Notes: a model not told the origin generated them from the sequence alone. Shown: positions 14,674 to 22,923, counted from the first letter of the stretch. The stretch: DNA of 46,840 nucleotides from DAOUKH01 sp034421515 (GCA_034421515.1 DAOUKH010000055.1:1-46840), one strand, 5' to 3'. Numbers and translations: made by a program.

Positions 14674-15825
14674 CTAGGTCAGATTGCCCTCGGCGTCGGC
14701 GTGGAAGAGCGCGCTGACCTCGTAGCCTCGGGCGCGGAGGGCATCGGCGCCGCCCTCGCCGCGGTCGACGACGACGAGGACTCTCGCAACCTTGCAGCCC
14801 TCGGCCTCCACCGCCTCGATGGCATGGCGAAGGGAGCCACCGGTGGTCATGGTGTCGTCCACGATCACGACCTCGGCGCCCGGGGCGGGGAGGTTGCCCT
14901 CGACCAGCTTCTTCGTCCCGTGCTCCTTGGTCTGGGAACGCACGTAGAAGGCGTCGATGGGGCGTCCGGCGCGGGCCGTGGCGATCTGGGTCGCGGTGAT
15001 GATGGGGTTCGCCGCCGTCGCCGGACCGCCAATGGCGCCGACCCCAGGGCCGAGGCGCTCGGCGACCAACTCGCCGATCAGGCGCACGCCATCCGGGTCG
15101 TGGGTGGCGCGGCGGCCGTCGAAGTAGTACGAACTGGTCTTCCCCGACGCGAGGGTGAACGAGCCGCGCATAACGGCCCGCGTCTCGATGATCTCCTTCA
15201 AGCGGTTGCGGCGGCTGCCAGCGGACGGCTGGCCGTCGGACCGGTAGAGGCCGCGGGCGGCGATGTAGTCGGCGACGGCCGGTGGCACGAGGTCGCGGAT
15301 GGGGAGGCCTCGGCGAACACGGTCGCGGATGGCGGTGGCGCTGATTTCGATCAGAGGGGCCTCCAGCGGCGCGGCATCGACGTTGGGCACCTCGGCCTTC
15401 ACTTCGTCGATGATCGCCGCTGTGTCGCGGCCTGGGCGGCCTAGAACGGCGATCCTGGCGAGGCGGGCGATCTCGCTCGGCTCGCGCCATGCGGGGAAGC
15501 CGGCGAAGGCGTCGGCGCCGAGCAGGAGGACGGGCCGGCCGCCCTCCGCGGGGAGGGCGCGCAGTGTGTCGAGGGTGTAGGTCTCGCCGCGCCGCTCGAC
15601 CTCAAGGCGGGAGACGCCGAACTGAGGGTCGCCCGCGACGGCAAGCTCGACCATGCGTGCACGGTCCTCCGGCGGCGACACATCCTCGCCGGCCTTCATC
15701 CAGGGTTTCCCGGCGGGCACGAAGAGGACCTCGTCCAAGCCGAGGGTTTCGAGCGCGGCACGGGCCACGATCAGGTGGCCGGTGTGGATGGGGTCGAAGG
15801 TCCCGCCGAAGATGCCCAGGGTCAT
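14674..15825 (-). CDS. nadD-pyrE: Fused nicotinate-nucleotide adenylyltransferase / orotate phosphoribosyltransferase
   Basis: One 383-residue open frame encodes two enzymes. Residues 1-194 are NadD, which makes nicotinate adenine dinucleotide from NaMN and ATP: GGTFDPIHTGHL (7-18), LLGADAFAGFPAW and the ISATAIR signature (161-167). Residues about 206-383 are PyrE, which makes orotidine monophosphate from orotate and PRPP: FTLASGKTSSYYFDGR, catalytic-loop KEHGTKKLVEG (300-310) and the PRPP motif VVIVDDTMTTGGS (319-331). A linker of about 12 residues joins them with no stop or start. The ATG at 15825 starts 7 nt after the obgE stop, so it is co-transcribed with obgE. A nadD next to obgE is a common order; the pyrE fusion is unusual. 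Confidence 0.92.
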   Translation of the reverse strand: MTLGIFGGTFDPIHTGHLIVARAALETLGLDEVLFVPAGKPWMKAGEDVSPPEDRARMVELAVAGDPQFGVSRLEVERRGETYTLDTLRALPAEGGRPVLLLGADAFAGFPAWREPSEIARLARIAVLGRPGRDTAAIIDEVKAEVPNVDAAPLEAPLIEISATAIRDRVRRGLPIRDLVPPAVADYIAARGLYRSDGQPSAGSRRNRLKEIIETRAVMRGSFTLASGKTSSYYFDGRRATHDPDGVRLIGELVAERLGPGVGAIGGPATAANPIITATQIATARAGRPIDAFYVRSQTKEHGTKKLVEGNLPAPGAEVVIVDDTMTTGGSLRHAIEAVEAEGCKVARVLVVVDRGEGGADALRARGYEVSALFHADAEGNLT

Positions 15826-15832
15826 GGCGCGC

Positions 15833-17101
15833 CTACCACTCGAGCTCAATGTCTCCGAAGCGAACCGTGTCGCCCATGGAGACACCGGCGTGCTCCAGGG
15901 CATCGGTCACGCCCAGGCGGTCGAGCTGCAGCTTGAGCTGGGCTAGGCCGGCCCACTTCCGCAGGTCGCTGCCGGCGACGAGCCGCTCCGCCGCAGGGTG
16001 CTCGACGACGTAGTCGCCCTCCGCGGTGACGTAGACGCGTGGGGCTCCGCCGCCCACGGCGACCGGTTGCGGCACGGGAACGACCTCCGGCTCCGGCATG
16101 GGGGGCGCGTGCTGCGCCTCGGCGGCCGCGGCGCGCATGAGCTCTGCCACGCCCTGCCCAGACGCACCGGAGAGGAAGAAGAGCGGACCGTCGCACCACG
16201 CGAGAGCGCTCCGTATCTCGGCCTCGCGAGCCGCGACCTCGGGCATATCGATCTTGTTGACGGCGACGATCTGCGGCTTGCGCTCCAGCCCCGCGCCGTA
16301 GGCCTCGATCTCCTCATTCACTTCACGAACCGCGGCGGCGACGTCGGGCACACCGCCGTCGACCAGGTGCACGAGGGCGCGGGTGCGGGTGGCGTGCCGC
16401 AGGAACTCGTGCCCGAGGCCGACGCCGAGGTGGGCCCCTTCGATCAGCCCAGGGATCTCAGCGAGGACGAAGCTCTCCCATCCCAAGGTGACGACGCCAA
16501 GCTGCGGCTCCAGGGTCGTGAACGGGTAGGGGGCGACTTTCGGGGATGCCATCGTCGCGGACTGCAGCAGCGTCGACTTGCCGGCATTCGGCTGCCCGAT
16601 GATCCCCACGTCGGCCATGAGCTTGAGCTCCAGCCGGTACGTCCGCTCTTCTCCTCGCTCGCCCTTCTCGGCGATGTACGGCGCCTGCTGCGTCGAGGAG
16701 ACGAAGTCGGCGTTGCCCTTGCCGCCCCGGCCGCCGACGGCCGCGATGTATTCCTCGCCCGACTCCGTCAGGTCGGCCACCCGCACCGGTTGCCCCTTGC
16801 CGTCGACCCACACCTCAGTACCCGCCGGGACATCGACAACCACGTCCTGCCCCTTGCGCCCGTACATGTCCTTCCCTCGTCCGTTCACGCCTCGCTCGGC
16901 GTTGAAGCGCCGGCGGCGGCGAAAGGCGCTCAGGGTGCTCATCTGCGCATCGGCCCGAAGCACGACGCTTCCGCCGTCTCCACCGCGACCACCATCGGGA
17001 CCGCCCTTGGGGACGCCTTTCTCTCGGCGGAAGCTGACCGCGCCATTGCCGCCGTCGCCGGATCGCACCGTAATGCTGACGGTATCGAAGAATGAATACA
17101 T
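15833..17101 (-). CDS. obgE: GTPase ObgE/CgtA
   Basis: A 422-residue ribosome-associated GTPase involved in 50S maturation and stress control. It has the glycine-rich Obg domain (GDGGNGAVSFRREKG, GGRGGDGGSVVL, GGRGGKGNADF), then the G domain with P-loop GQPNAGKS, switch II EIPGLIEGAHLGVGLGHEFLRH and the NKID specificity motif. A C-terminal OCT domain (VYVTAEGDYVVEHPAAERL) completes it. The G3 aspartate is replaced by Glu (AEIPG rather than ADIPG). The ATG at 17101 was chosen because the Obg domain begins there (MYSFFDTVSITVRSGDGG); further upstream codons are low-complexity. The gene follows the possible origin region. Confidence 0.95.
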   Translation of the reverse strand: MYSFFDTVSITVRSGDGGNGAVSFRREKGVPKGGPDGGRGGDGGSVVLRADAQMSTLSAFRRRRRFNAERGVNGRGKDMYGRKGQDVVVDVPAGTEVWVDGKGQPVRVADLTESGEEYIAAVGGRGGKGNADFVSSTQQAPYIAEKGERGEERTYRLELKLMADVGIIGQPNAGKSTLLQSATMASPKVAPYPFTTLEPQLGVVTLGWESFVLAEIPGLIEGAHLGVGLGHEFLRHATRTRALVHLVDGGVPDVAAAVREVNEEIEAYGAGLERKPQIVAVNKIDMPEVAAREAEIRSALAWCDGPLFFLSGASGQGVAELMRAAAAEAQHAPPMPEPEVVPVPQPVAVGGGAPRVYVTAEGDYVVEHPAAERLVAGSDLRKWAGLAQLKLQLDRLGVTDALEHAGVSMGDTVRFGDIELEW

Positions 17102-17350
17102 GGGTACGTGTATGGAATAGCTTATCGGAATTAACCGTAAGGGTGTGCACTTGTGCGGTTGAGCGGGCGGTACTTCAGGGCAGAGGCGGTGCATGTGGAC
17201 GTGCGTCGTGGTGCGCGGTGTGGGCGCGGGTGTGTGTGGAGTTCCGGCGGTCGTCGCGCGGGCGGATGACCAATGGGCGGAGCGCACAAGTTTTCCAGCG
17301 TTACGCACAGAAATAGTGCGGTTATGCACAGGAAATCGCCGGAACGGGGG
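17102..17350. other. Candidate replication origin (oriC-like) between dnaA and obgE
   Basis: A 249-bp non-coding gap immediately downstream of dnaA. It contains two direct DnaA-box-like nonamers 21 bp apart, TTACGCACA (17301-17309) and TTATGCACA (17322-17330), compared with the consensus TTATCCACA. Three more sites end in GCACA: 17280-17288 on the plus strand, and 17144-17152 and 17152-17160 on the minus strand. A comparatively AT-rich stretch (about 17090-17140) lies near the obgE start and could be an unwinding element. Evidence is motif clustering and position only. Confidence 0.45.
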
Positions 17351-18718
17351 CTAGGAGACGGCCCGTGAGTTCCGCCGGTCGAGGGCGTCGCGGATCTCGC
17401 CGACCTGCCGGCGGAGGTCCGAATGGACGTCGATGTCGGCGGCGATCTTGCCGTGGGCGCGCAGGATCGTGGAGTGGCCGCGGTCGCCGAGGAGGCGGCC
17501 GATGTCGGAGAGCGACAGGCGGGTCTCTTGGCGGAGGAGGTAGGCGGCGACCTGCCGGGCGTGGGCGATGTTCTTCTTGCGGGTGGCGCCGGCGAGATCG
17601 TCAGCGGTGAGGCCGTAGTACGCGGCCGTGCCATCGATGATGTCGAGCGGGTGGTAGTTGCGGGCCCGGGAGGGTTCGGCCTGGAAGTCGCCGATCGCCT
17701 GCTCGGCGAGGGAGAGGTCGATGTCGCGGCGGCCCATCTGGGCCATGGCCAGGACCTTGTTGAGGCCGCCCTCCAACTCACGGACGTTGTGGAGGAACTT
17801 GCGGGCCAGCACTTCGATGACGTCGTCCTTGAGAAGCACGCCGGCCTGGTCGGCCTTCGCACCGAGGATGGCCATGCGGGTCTCGAGGTCGGGCGGGCTG
17901 ATGTCGGCGGTGAGACCGCCTTCGAAGCGAGAGCTCAGGCGTTCCTCTAGGAGCGGGATGGACTTGGGGCGGCTATCGCTGGTGATGACGATCTGCTTAC
18001 CGGAGGTGTGCAGGTCGTTGAAGGTGTGGAAGAAGCTCTCGCGGGAGTGCTCCTTGCCGGCGATGAACTGGATGTCGTCGATGAGGAGGACGTCGGTCTG
18101 GCGGTATTTGTCGCGGAAGTCCTCGACGCGGTTCTCGCGGAGGGCGGAGACAAAGTCGTTGGTGAAGTGCTCGGCGCTGGCGTAGAGGTAGCGCCGGCCC
18201 TGCGCGGCGACGGCGTGGCCGATGGCGTGCAAGAGGTGGGTCTTGCCGAGGCCCACGCCGGCGTGGATGAAGAGCGGGTTGTAGGCTGTGCCGGGCTGAT
18301 CGGCGACGGCGATGGCGGCGGCGTGGGCGAAGCGGTTGGCCTTGCCGACGACGAAGGTCGCGAACGTGTAGCGGGGGTTGAGCGCGGCGCCGGCGCCGCG
18401 GACCCGCGCGTTGGCGCTCGGCGCGGACGGCTGGGGTGCGGGTGCGGGGACGGGAGCGTCGCCGACGACCTCGTAGCGCACGGCCCAGTCGGTCCCCGTG
18501 CGTCCCTCGAGGGCCCGGACGATCAAGGGCGCCATGCGCTTCTCAAGGCACTCGGCCACGAAGCCGCTGGGGACGCCGACGGTGAACTCGCCGCCCTGGG
18601 CGCTCAGGCCCACGGTGTCCTTGAGCCAGGTGTCAAAGTTATGGCGGGTTACTTCAAGCTGGAGGCCGCCGAGCACGGCGGACCATATCTCCCGGGCCGA
18701 TGGAGTTGGTGGAGGCAA
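17351..18718 (-). CDS. dnaA: Chromosomal replication initiator DnaA
   Basis: A 455-residue initiator ATPase that binds oriC and loads the helicase. Domain I begins SAREIWSAVLGGLQ; a proline-rich linker (APAPQPSAPSA) is domain II; the AAA+ domain has NPRYTFATFVVG, Walker A GVGLGKTH and Walker B LLIDDIQF; domain IV holds the DNA-binding helix-turn-helix. The usual signature GGRDHTTV is here GDRGHSTI, so the base-contacting Asp is Gly. I chose TTG at 18718: AGGAG (18726-18730) lies 7 nt upstream and domain I follows directly. An upstream ATG at 18805 would add 29 low-complexity residues. Downstream is the candidate origin; fmt is divergent. Confidence 0.95.
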   Translation of the reverse strand: MPPPTPSAREIWSAVLGGLQLEVTRHNFDTWLKDTVGLSAQGGEFTVGVPSGFVAECLEKRMAPLIVRALEGRTGTDWAVRYEVVGDAPVPAPAPQPSAPSANARVRGAGAALNPRYTFATFVVGKANRFAHAAAIAVADQPGTAYNPLFIHAGVGLGKTHLLHAIGHAVAAQGRRYLYASAEHFTNDFVSALRENRVEDFRDKYRQTDVLLIDDIQFIAGKEHSRESFFHTFNDLHTSGKQIVITSDSRPKSIPLLEERLSSRFEGGLTADISPPDLETRMAILGAKADQAGVLLKDDVIEVLARKFLHNVRELEGGLNKVLAMAQMGRRDIDLSLAEQAIGDFQAEPSRARNYHPLDIIDGTAAYYGLTADDLAGATRKKNIAHARQVAAYLLRQETRLSLSDIGRLLGDRGHSTILRAHGKIAADIDVHSDLRRQVGEIRDALDRRNSRAVS

Positions 18719-18797
18719 AGGGGGACTCCTAGGGGCCTGTTTCCTTGGGGGGTTGTGCCTGCCGGAGGAAAGCAACCGGCGAACGTTCGGCGGCAAC

Positions 18798-18825
18798 GCT
18801 ATCAACGCGCGGAAAGCGGGGTCAA
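18798..18825 (-). promoter_or_regulatory. Candidate dnaA promoter
   Basis: On the minus strand TTGACC (18820-18825), a 16-nt spacer and GATAGC (18798-18803). The -10 is weak. The leader would be about 75 nt and would include the AGGAG used for the TTG start. No DnaA-box consensus is evident in this promoter region. Confidence 0.35.
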
Positions 18826-18920
18826 GGGCGCGCCGCGACGAATTCCCGCCGATTTTGCGAGGTCACGCGAAACGCCAAACAGGTTTGTATTCAGAGCGCG
18901 GTGTGCGGGCTGCCGGGGCC

Positions 18921-18926
18921 TATAAT
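18921..18926 (+). promoter_or_regulatory. -10 box of fmt, six bases before the start codon
   Basis: A perfect TATAAT ends 6 nt before the fmt ATG, so transcription should begin at or next to the A of the start codon. No Shine-Dalgarno sequence fits between. This predicts a leaderless mRNA. No good -35 is visible at 17 nt. Confidence 0.6.
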
Positions 18927-18932
18927 CGCGGC

Positions 18933-19865
18933 ATGGCGAGGATCGTGCTCATGGCCACACCGGCGTTCGCGCTTCCCACGCTCATGGCGCTCGCCGACGG
19001 GCCGCACGAGCTCGTGGCGGTCTACTCGCAGCCCGACCGTCCGGCGGGGCGGGGACGGCGCGTGACGGAGAGCCCGGTCAAGCGCCGCGCGACCGAGCTG
19101 GGCCTCGAGACGCGCACGCCGAAAAGCCTCAAAGACTCCGAGACGGTGGCGGCGTTGGCGGCGCTTCGGCCCGACGCGGCGGTCGTCGCGGCCTACGGCA
19201 AGTTCCTGCCCAGCGCCGTGCTCGAAGTCTTCCCCAAGGGCGCGCTCAACCTGCACCCGTCGCTGCTGCCGCGGTGGCGCGGCGCGTCGCCGATTCCCGC
19301 AGCCATGCTCGCCGGCGACGTTGAGACCGGCGCGACGGTGATGCTCGTCGACGAGGGCATGGACAGCGGCCCGGTGCTGGCCCAAGAGCGGGAGACCATC
19401 CGAGACGATGACACCGGCGAGACGCTAAGCGAGCGTCTCGCGGCCCGTGGCGCGGCGCTCATGGCGGCGACCTTGGACCGCTGGCTCGCCGGCGAGATCG
19501 AGCCGATGCCGCAGGAGGAGTCGGCGGCGACGTTCACCAAGCGTTTGACGCGCGAGGACGGGCGCATCGACTGGCAGGAAGACGCGGAGCGCATCACGCG
19601 GCAGGTCCGCGCCTACCGGCCTTGGCCGGGGAGCTTCACCTTCTGGCGCGGGGCCCGCATCGAAATCATGGAGGCCGCGCCGGTGGCGGGATTGGGCGGC
19701 CCACCGGGAATGGTGCGCGCAAGCGCCGAACACCCTATCATCATCGAGACGGGCGACGGCGGCCTTGCGGTGACGGCGCTCAAGCCCGAAGGAAAACGGG
19801 CCATGACGGCGGAAGGGTTCGCGGCGGGGCGGCGGGACTTCGTCGGCTCGGGGCTGCCCAGCTAG
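18933..19865 (+). CDS. fmt: Methionyl-tRNA formyltransferase
   Basis: A 310-residue enzyme that formylates Met-tRNAfMet for initiation, using 10-formyl-THF. The N-terminal Rossmann domain begins MARIVLMATPAFALPTL; the catalytic segment is NLHPSLLPRWRGASPI; the metal/folate loop MDSGPVLAQ and C-terminal OB-like domain (YRPWPGSFTFWRG) follow. Length is close to E. coli Fmt (315). The ATG at 18933 was chosen by homology and by the -10 box placed six bases before it. An in-frame extension upstream to 18498 is antisense to dnaA and not real. Its TAG stop shares a CTAG with the stop of the convergent bL25 gene. Confidence 0.95.
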   Translation: MARIVLMATPAFALPTLMALADGPHELVAVYSQPDRPAGRGRRVTESPVKRRATELGLETRTPKSLKDSETVAALAALRPDAAVVAAYGKFLPSAVLEVFPKGALNLHPSLLPRWRGASPIPAAMLAGDVETGATVMLVDEGMDSGPVLAQERETIRDDDTGETLSERLAARGAALMAATLDRWLAGEIEPMPQEESAATFTKRLTREDGRIDWQEDAERITRQVRAYRPWPGSFTFWRGARIEIMEAAPVAGLGGPPGMVRASAEHPIIIETGDGGLAVTALKPEGKRAMTAEGFAAGRRDFVGSGLPS

Positions 19866-20542
19866 TCGCCTTCGGCGGGAGCCTCGTCGCCGCCCTCGGC
19901 AGCGCCCTCTTCGCCCTCGCCTTCGCCCTCTTCGCCTTCTTCCTCACCCTCGACGGGCACCTCTTCCTCTTCTTCGACCCGCTCGATGAGCTCGAAGACC
20001 TTGGCGACGATGAGCTCGGGGTCGGTGAGGATGGTGACCTTGTCGCCGAGATCGATGGCCGCGACCGTGATCTCGTCGTCGAGCTCCTGGAGCGGGGCGC
20101 CGTCGAGGCGGACCTCCTCAGGCAGGTCCATTGGAAGCGTCTCGACTTCGATTTCGCTCAGGAGCTGATTGACGCGCTTGCTGAACTTGTCGAGGTCGGG
20201 ATCGACGTTGTCGAGGTAGATCGGCACGGTGGCGCGCATGGTGCGGGTCGCCTCGACGTGGAAGAAGTCGACGTGGAGGACGTCCTCGGTGAGGGGGTCG
20301 CGCTGGACGCGCCAGATAAAGACGGTGCGGGCGTCGGCCTCGCCCTCGATCTGGAGGCTCACGGGCGTGTTCCGGGTTGTCTCCACGATGGTGTGGATCA
20401 GGTCTTTGGTGTCCACCTGCAGGGCGGTGGAGTCGATGCCCGCGCCGTAGAGGTTGGCGGGGGTAATGCCGGCGCGCCGGAGATAGCGCGACCGCTTACC
20501 GAGGATGGCCCTGGGGCTGGCCGTGAGCGTGATCGTAGCCAT
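19862..20542 (-). CDS. rplY: 50S ribosomal protein bL25 (CTC form) with acidic tail
   Basis: A 226-residue long-form bL25/CTC protein that binds 5S rRNA. The N-terminal L25 domain has LTASPRAILGKRSRYLRRAGITPANLYG; the C-terminal TL5/CTC domain has VPIYLDNVDPDL and LPEEVRLD. A 38-residue tail (about 189-226) is nearly all Glu, Gly, Asp and Ala; acidic tails of this kind are common in long L25 proteins. AGGTG lies upstream of the ATG. The stop overlaps that of fmt. Confidence 0.93.
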   Translation of the reverse strand: MATITLTASPRAILGKRSRYLRRAGITPANLYGAGIDSTALQVDTKDLIHTIVETTRNTPVSLQIEGEADARTVFIWRVQRDPLTEDVLHVDFFHVEATRTMRATVPIYLDNVDPDLDKFSKRVNQLLSEIEVETLPMDLPEEVRLDGAPLQELDDEITVAAIDLGDKVTILTDPELIVAKVFELIERVEEEEEVPVEGEEEGEEGEGEGEEGAAEGGDEAPAEGD

Positions 20543-20653
20543 GAAAAGACACCTATGGATCGTTGCTGGGATAGGGGACGCCGGCTCGCGCCGGGCGCCG
20601 GAAAGCGCACCAGGAAATGATACGAGAACGCGGCCCCGTCCGCAACTGAAGGG

Positions 20654-21406
20654 CTAAGGGTAGGCTTCAGCCAGGCGGTGGATGATGGGGACGGCCTGGC
20701 CGAGGCTGACGATCTCGGCGTCGGGGGGGATGGCGGGCTCGGAGTCGTTGCGGCGGAGCCAGATGGCGCGGAGGCCCGCCCGCTTGGCGCCCTCGACGTC
20801 GTTGCGGTGGTGGTCGCCGACGTGCAGGGCGTGGTCGGCCGTCGAGCCGATCCGCTCGAGCGTGCGGTCGAAGATGGCCTTGGCGGGCTTGGAGAGGCGC
20901 TCCTCGTCGGAGAAGGTCAGCGTATCGAAGTAGCCGATGAGGCCGACGCGCTCGAGGAAGATGCGCTGGGTGACGCCGGGGGTCGCGCCGGTGTTGCAGA
21001 TCAGGGCCACCTTCAGCCCCATTTCGCGTGTGGCGGCGAGTACGTCCTCCGCCTCGGGGTCCACCTGCGGAGGATGGTCGAGGTAGGAGTCGGCGTAGTG
21101 GCGCTCCACCTCGGCGCGGGCCTCGTCGGAGAGGCGCTCCACGAGCTCGCCGTCGACGGCGTCGAGGAAGATGCCAACCTGCTCGGTGAAGGTGACGTCG
21201 CCTTCGTTCGTGCGCACCTCGTCGAGGATCTCGTAGGTGGTCCGCGTGGCCCTGCGCAGGTGGTCGTAGGGGAAGTCGAAGCCTTCCTCGCCCAAGGCCG
21301 CGGCGATGCCGTCGAGCCGGGCCTGCATCCGCGGCGCGCCGAGCTCCATCGAATCGACGATCAGCGTCTGCCAGAGGTCGAAAGTGACCGTGTCGAGGGG
21401 GCTCAT
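20654..21406 (-). CDS. HAD-superfamily hydrolase with a D-x-W-x-T nucleophile motif
   Basis: A 250-residue HAD hydrolase with an alpha-helical cap. Motif I is FDLWQTL: Asp10 is the nucleophile, but the +2 position, usually Asp in phosphatases, is Trp12. Motif II is ICNTGATPG, motif III the Lys in SKPAKAIFDRTLERIG, and motif IV HVGDHHRNDVEGAKRAG. Replacement of the +2 Asp by an aromatic residue is also the pattern of L-2-haloacid dehalogenases (DxYGT), so phosphatase activity should not be assumed. The ATG at 21406 lies 1 nt after the apt stop, so the genes are tightly coupled. A nucleotide-related substrate is possible from this pairing but unproven. Confidence 0.82.
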   Translation of the reverse strand: MSPLDTVTFDLWQTLIVDSMELGAPRMQARLDGIAAALGEEGFDFPYDHLRRATRTTYEILDEVRTNEGDVTFTEQVGIFLDAVDGELVERLSDEARAEVERHYADSYLDHPPQVDPEAEDVLAATREMGLKVALICNTGATPGVTQRIFLERVGLIGYFDTLTFSDEERLSKPAKAIFDRTLERIGSTADHALHVGDHHRNDVEGAKRAGLRAIWLRRNDSEPAIPPDAEIVSLGQAVPIIHRLAEAYP

Positions 21407-21407
21407 G

Positions 21408-21917
21408 CTAGTAGCGGATGAGGGAGAAGACGTCGAGGCCGTCGAGCTTGCCGCGGCCGTTGAGGAAGTCCAGTTCCACGAGCACCACGGCGCCGACGAC
21501 CTCAGCGCCGAGCCGCGCCACGAGGTCGCGCGCCGCAGCCATGGTGCCGCCCGTGGCCAGGACATCGTCGGCGAGAAGGACACGTCCGCCGGGAGGAACG
21601 GCGTCGGTATGGACCTCGAGTTGCGCGGAGCCGTATTCCAGGGCGTACTCGGCGCTGACCGTCTGTCGGGGCAGCTTGCCTTGCTTGCGGGCCGGAACAA
21701 AGGAAGCGCCGAGTTCCAAAGCGAGCGGTGCGCCGAAGATGAAGCCGCGAGACTCGATGCCAACGACGGCGTCGACGCCATGGCGGTAGCGGTCGGCCAT
21801 CAAAGAGACGGCGTGGCGCACGGCGCCGGGGTCTTGGAGCAGCGGCGTGATGTCCTTGAAGACGATGCCCGGCGAAGGAAAGTCGGGAACGTCGCGTATC
21901 AGGGCTTTCAAGTCCAT
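21408..21917 (-). CDS. apt: Adenine phosphoribosyltransferase
   Basis: A 169-residue purine-salvage enzyme converting adenine and PRPP to AMP. It starts MDLKALIRDVPDFPSPGIVFKDITPLL, typical of Apt, followed by GIESRGFIFG, the flexible-loop region PARKQGKLP, and the PRPP-binding motif VLLADDVLATGGTM. Length is normal. The ATG at 21917 matches the family start; it lacks a strong SD and lies 28 nt after a TATAAT box. Its stop is separated from the HAD ATG by one base (TAG-C-ATG), implying translational coupling. It is divergent from the methyltransferase gene. Confidence 0.95.
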   Translation of the reverse strand: MDLKALIRDVPDFPSPGIVFKDITPLLQDPGAVRHAVSLMADRYRHGVDAVVGIESRGFIFGAPLALELGASFVPARKQGKLPRQTVSAEYALEYGSAQLEVHTDAVPPGGRVLLADDVLATGGTMAAARDLVARLGAEVVGAVVLVELDFLNGRGKLDGLDVFSLIRY

Positions 21918-21945
21918 GGGAAGGGGCCGTTGGCGGGACGCCGCG

Positions 21946-21951
21946 ATTATA
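21946..21951 (-). promoter_or_regulatory. -10 box of the apt-HAD operon
   Basis: On the minus strand a perfect TATAAT, followed by CGCGGC exactly as at fmt, but here the start codon lies 28 nt downstream, giving a leader of about 20 nt. No convincing -35 is visible. Confidence 0.5.
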
Positions 21952-22011
21952 CATGAGGGGGCTTGGGAGCCCGCGCCCGTGATACGCTCTGGCCGCGCTG
22001 GAGGAACGCCG

Positions 22012-22923
22012 ATGACCCAAGCCCGACTGGAGACCGTGGCGTGCAACTTGTGCGGGGCCGAGGAGCACTCGGAGCGGCACGTCGTGCGCGGCTACCGGAT
22101 CGTGCGGTGCGACCGGTGCGGCCTGACGTTCCTGAATCCCCGCCCCGCAGCGGCGGAGCTGGCGACGATCTACGATACGGCCGCCTACTACGGCGGAGGG
22201 ACCGACTACGAGGATGTCCACCTGGGCTATCCCAACTACTTGGCCCTGGAGGCGCACCTGGCCTTCGTGGTCGGTGAGCTGCTGCGGCCCCTGAAGGGAA
22301 TGAAGCCGGGCGTGGCGCTGGACGTTGGCTGCGGCATGGGTATCGTGCTCGACCAGCTGCGCCGGCGCGGCTGGTCGCCCTGCGGGGTGGATGTTTCGGC
22401 CTACGCCACGGAGTACGCCCGCCGCGAGCTGGGGCTGGACGTCGTCACCGGCACCATCGGGCAGCTCGAACGGCCTCCCGAGAGCGTCGACCTCGCCACC
22501 ATGCTGCTGACGATCGAGCACCTGCCCGACCCCAAGGGCGTCTTGGAAGCGGTGCACCGCCTCCTGCGGCCCGGCGGGGTCTTGATCGTCGCCACGCATG
22601 ACGTTGAAGGCGTCTGGCCGAAGCTCGTCGGCGGGCGCTGGCGGCACTTCAACGTGCCGGAGCACACGTACTACTTCTCACGCCAAACGCTGACACGCAT
22701 GGCCTCGGACGCGGGCCTTGAGACGTTCAAAGTGGCCGAGACGCCGACGTTGGCGGCGGTTACGGACTCTGGCGACACCGACACCGGGCTCTACGCCCCG
22801 ATCCGCCTGCTCCATAGGACGGGGCTGCTCACGGCGGCGGCGCCGGCGCTCCGCGCCATGCATGGCCTGGCTCGCCGACTCGACTGGTCGGACGGCATCA
22901 CCATGTACGCGCGCAAGGTGTAG
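22012..22923 (+). CDS. Class I SAM-dependent methyltransferase with N-terminal zinc ribbon
   Basis: A 303-residue methyltransferase. The first 50 residues form a zinc ribbon (CNLCG and CDRCG) ending FLNPRP, an arrangement common to the Methyltransf_23-type enzymes that act on sugars, lipids or secondary metabolites. The SAM-binding motif is ALDVGCGMGIVLDQLRRRG, followed by the acidic motif II (GVDVSAYATEYARRELG) and the post-I motif LLTIEHLPDP. The C-terminal portion HFNVPEHTYYFSRQTL is typical. GGAGG lies 7 nt before the ATG. It is divergent from apt. The methyl acceptor is unknown. Confidence 0.87.
   Translation: MTQARLETVACNLCGAEEHSERHVVRGYRIVRCDRCGLTFLNPRPAAAELATIYDTAAYYGGGTDYEDVHLGYPNYLALEAHLAFVVGELLRPLKGMKPGVALDVGCGMGIVLDQLRRRGWSPCGVDVSAYATEYARRELGLDVVTGTIGQLERPPESVDLATMLLTIEHLPDPKGVLEAVHRLLRPGGVLIVATHDVEGVWPKLVGGRWRHFNVPEHTYYFSRQTLTRMASDAGLETFKVAETPTLAAVTDSGDTDTGLYAPIRLLHRTGLLTAAAPALRAMHGLARRLDWSDGITMYARKV

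Noticed and set aside
15190..15260. Frameshift between separate nadD and pyrE genes
   Set aside because: The frame is continuous, both domains are complete and the linker is plausible, so a true fusion is the simpler reading.
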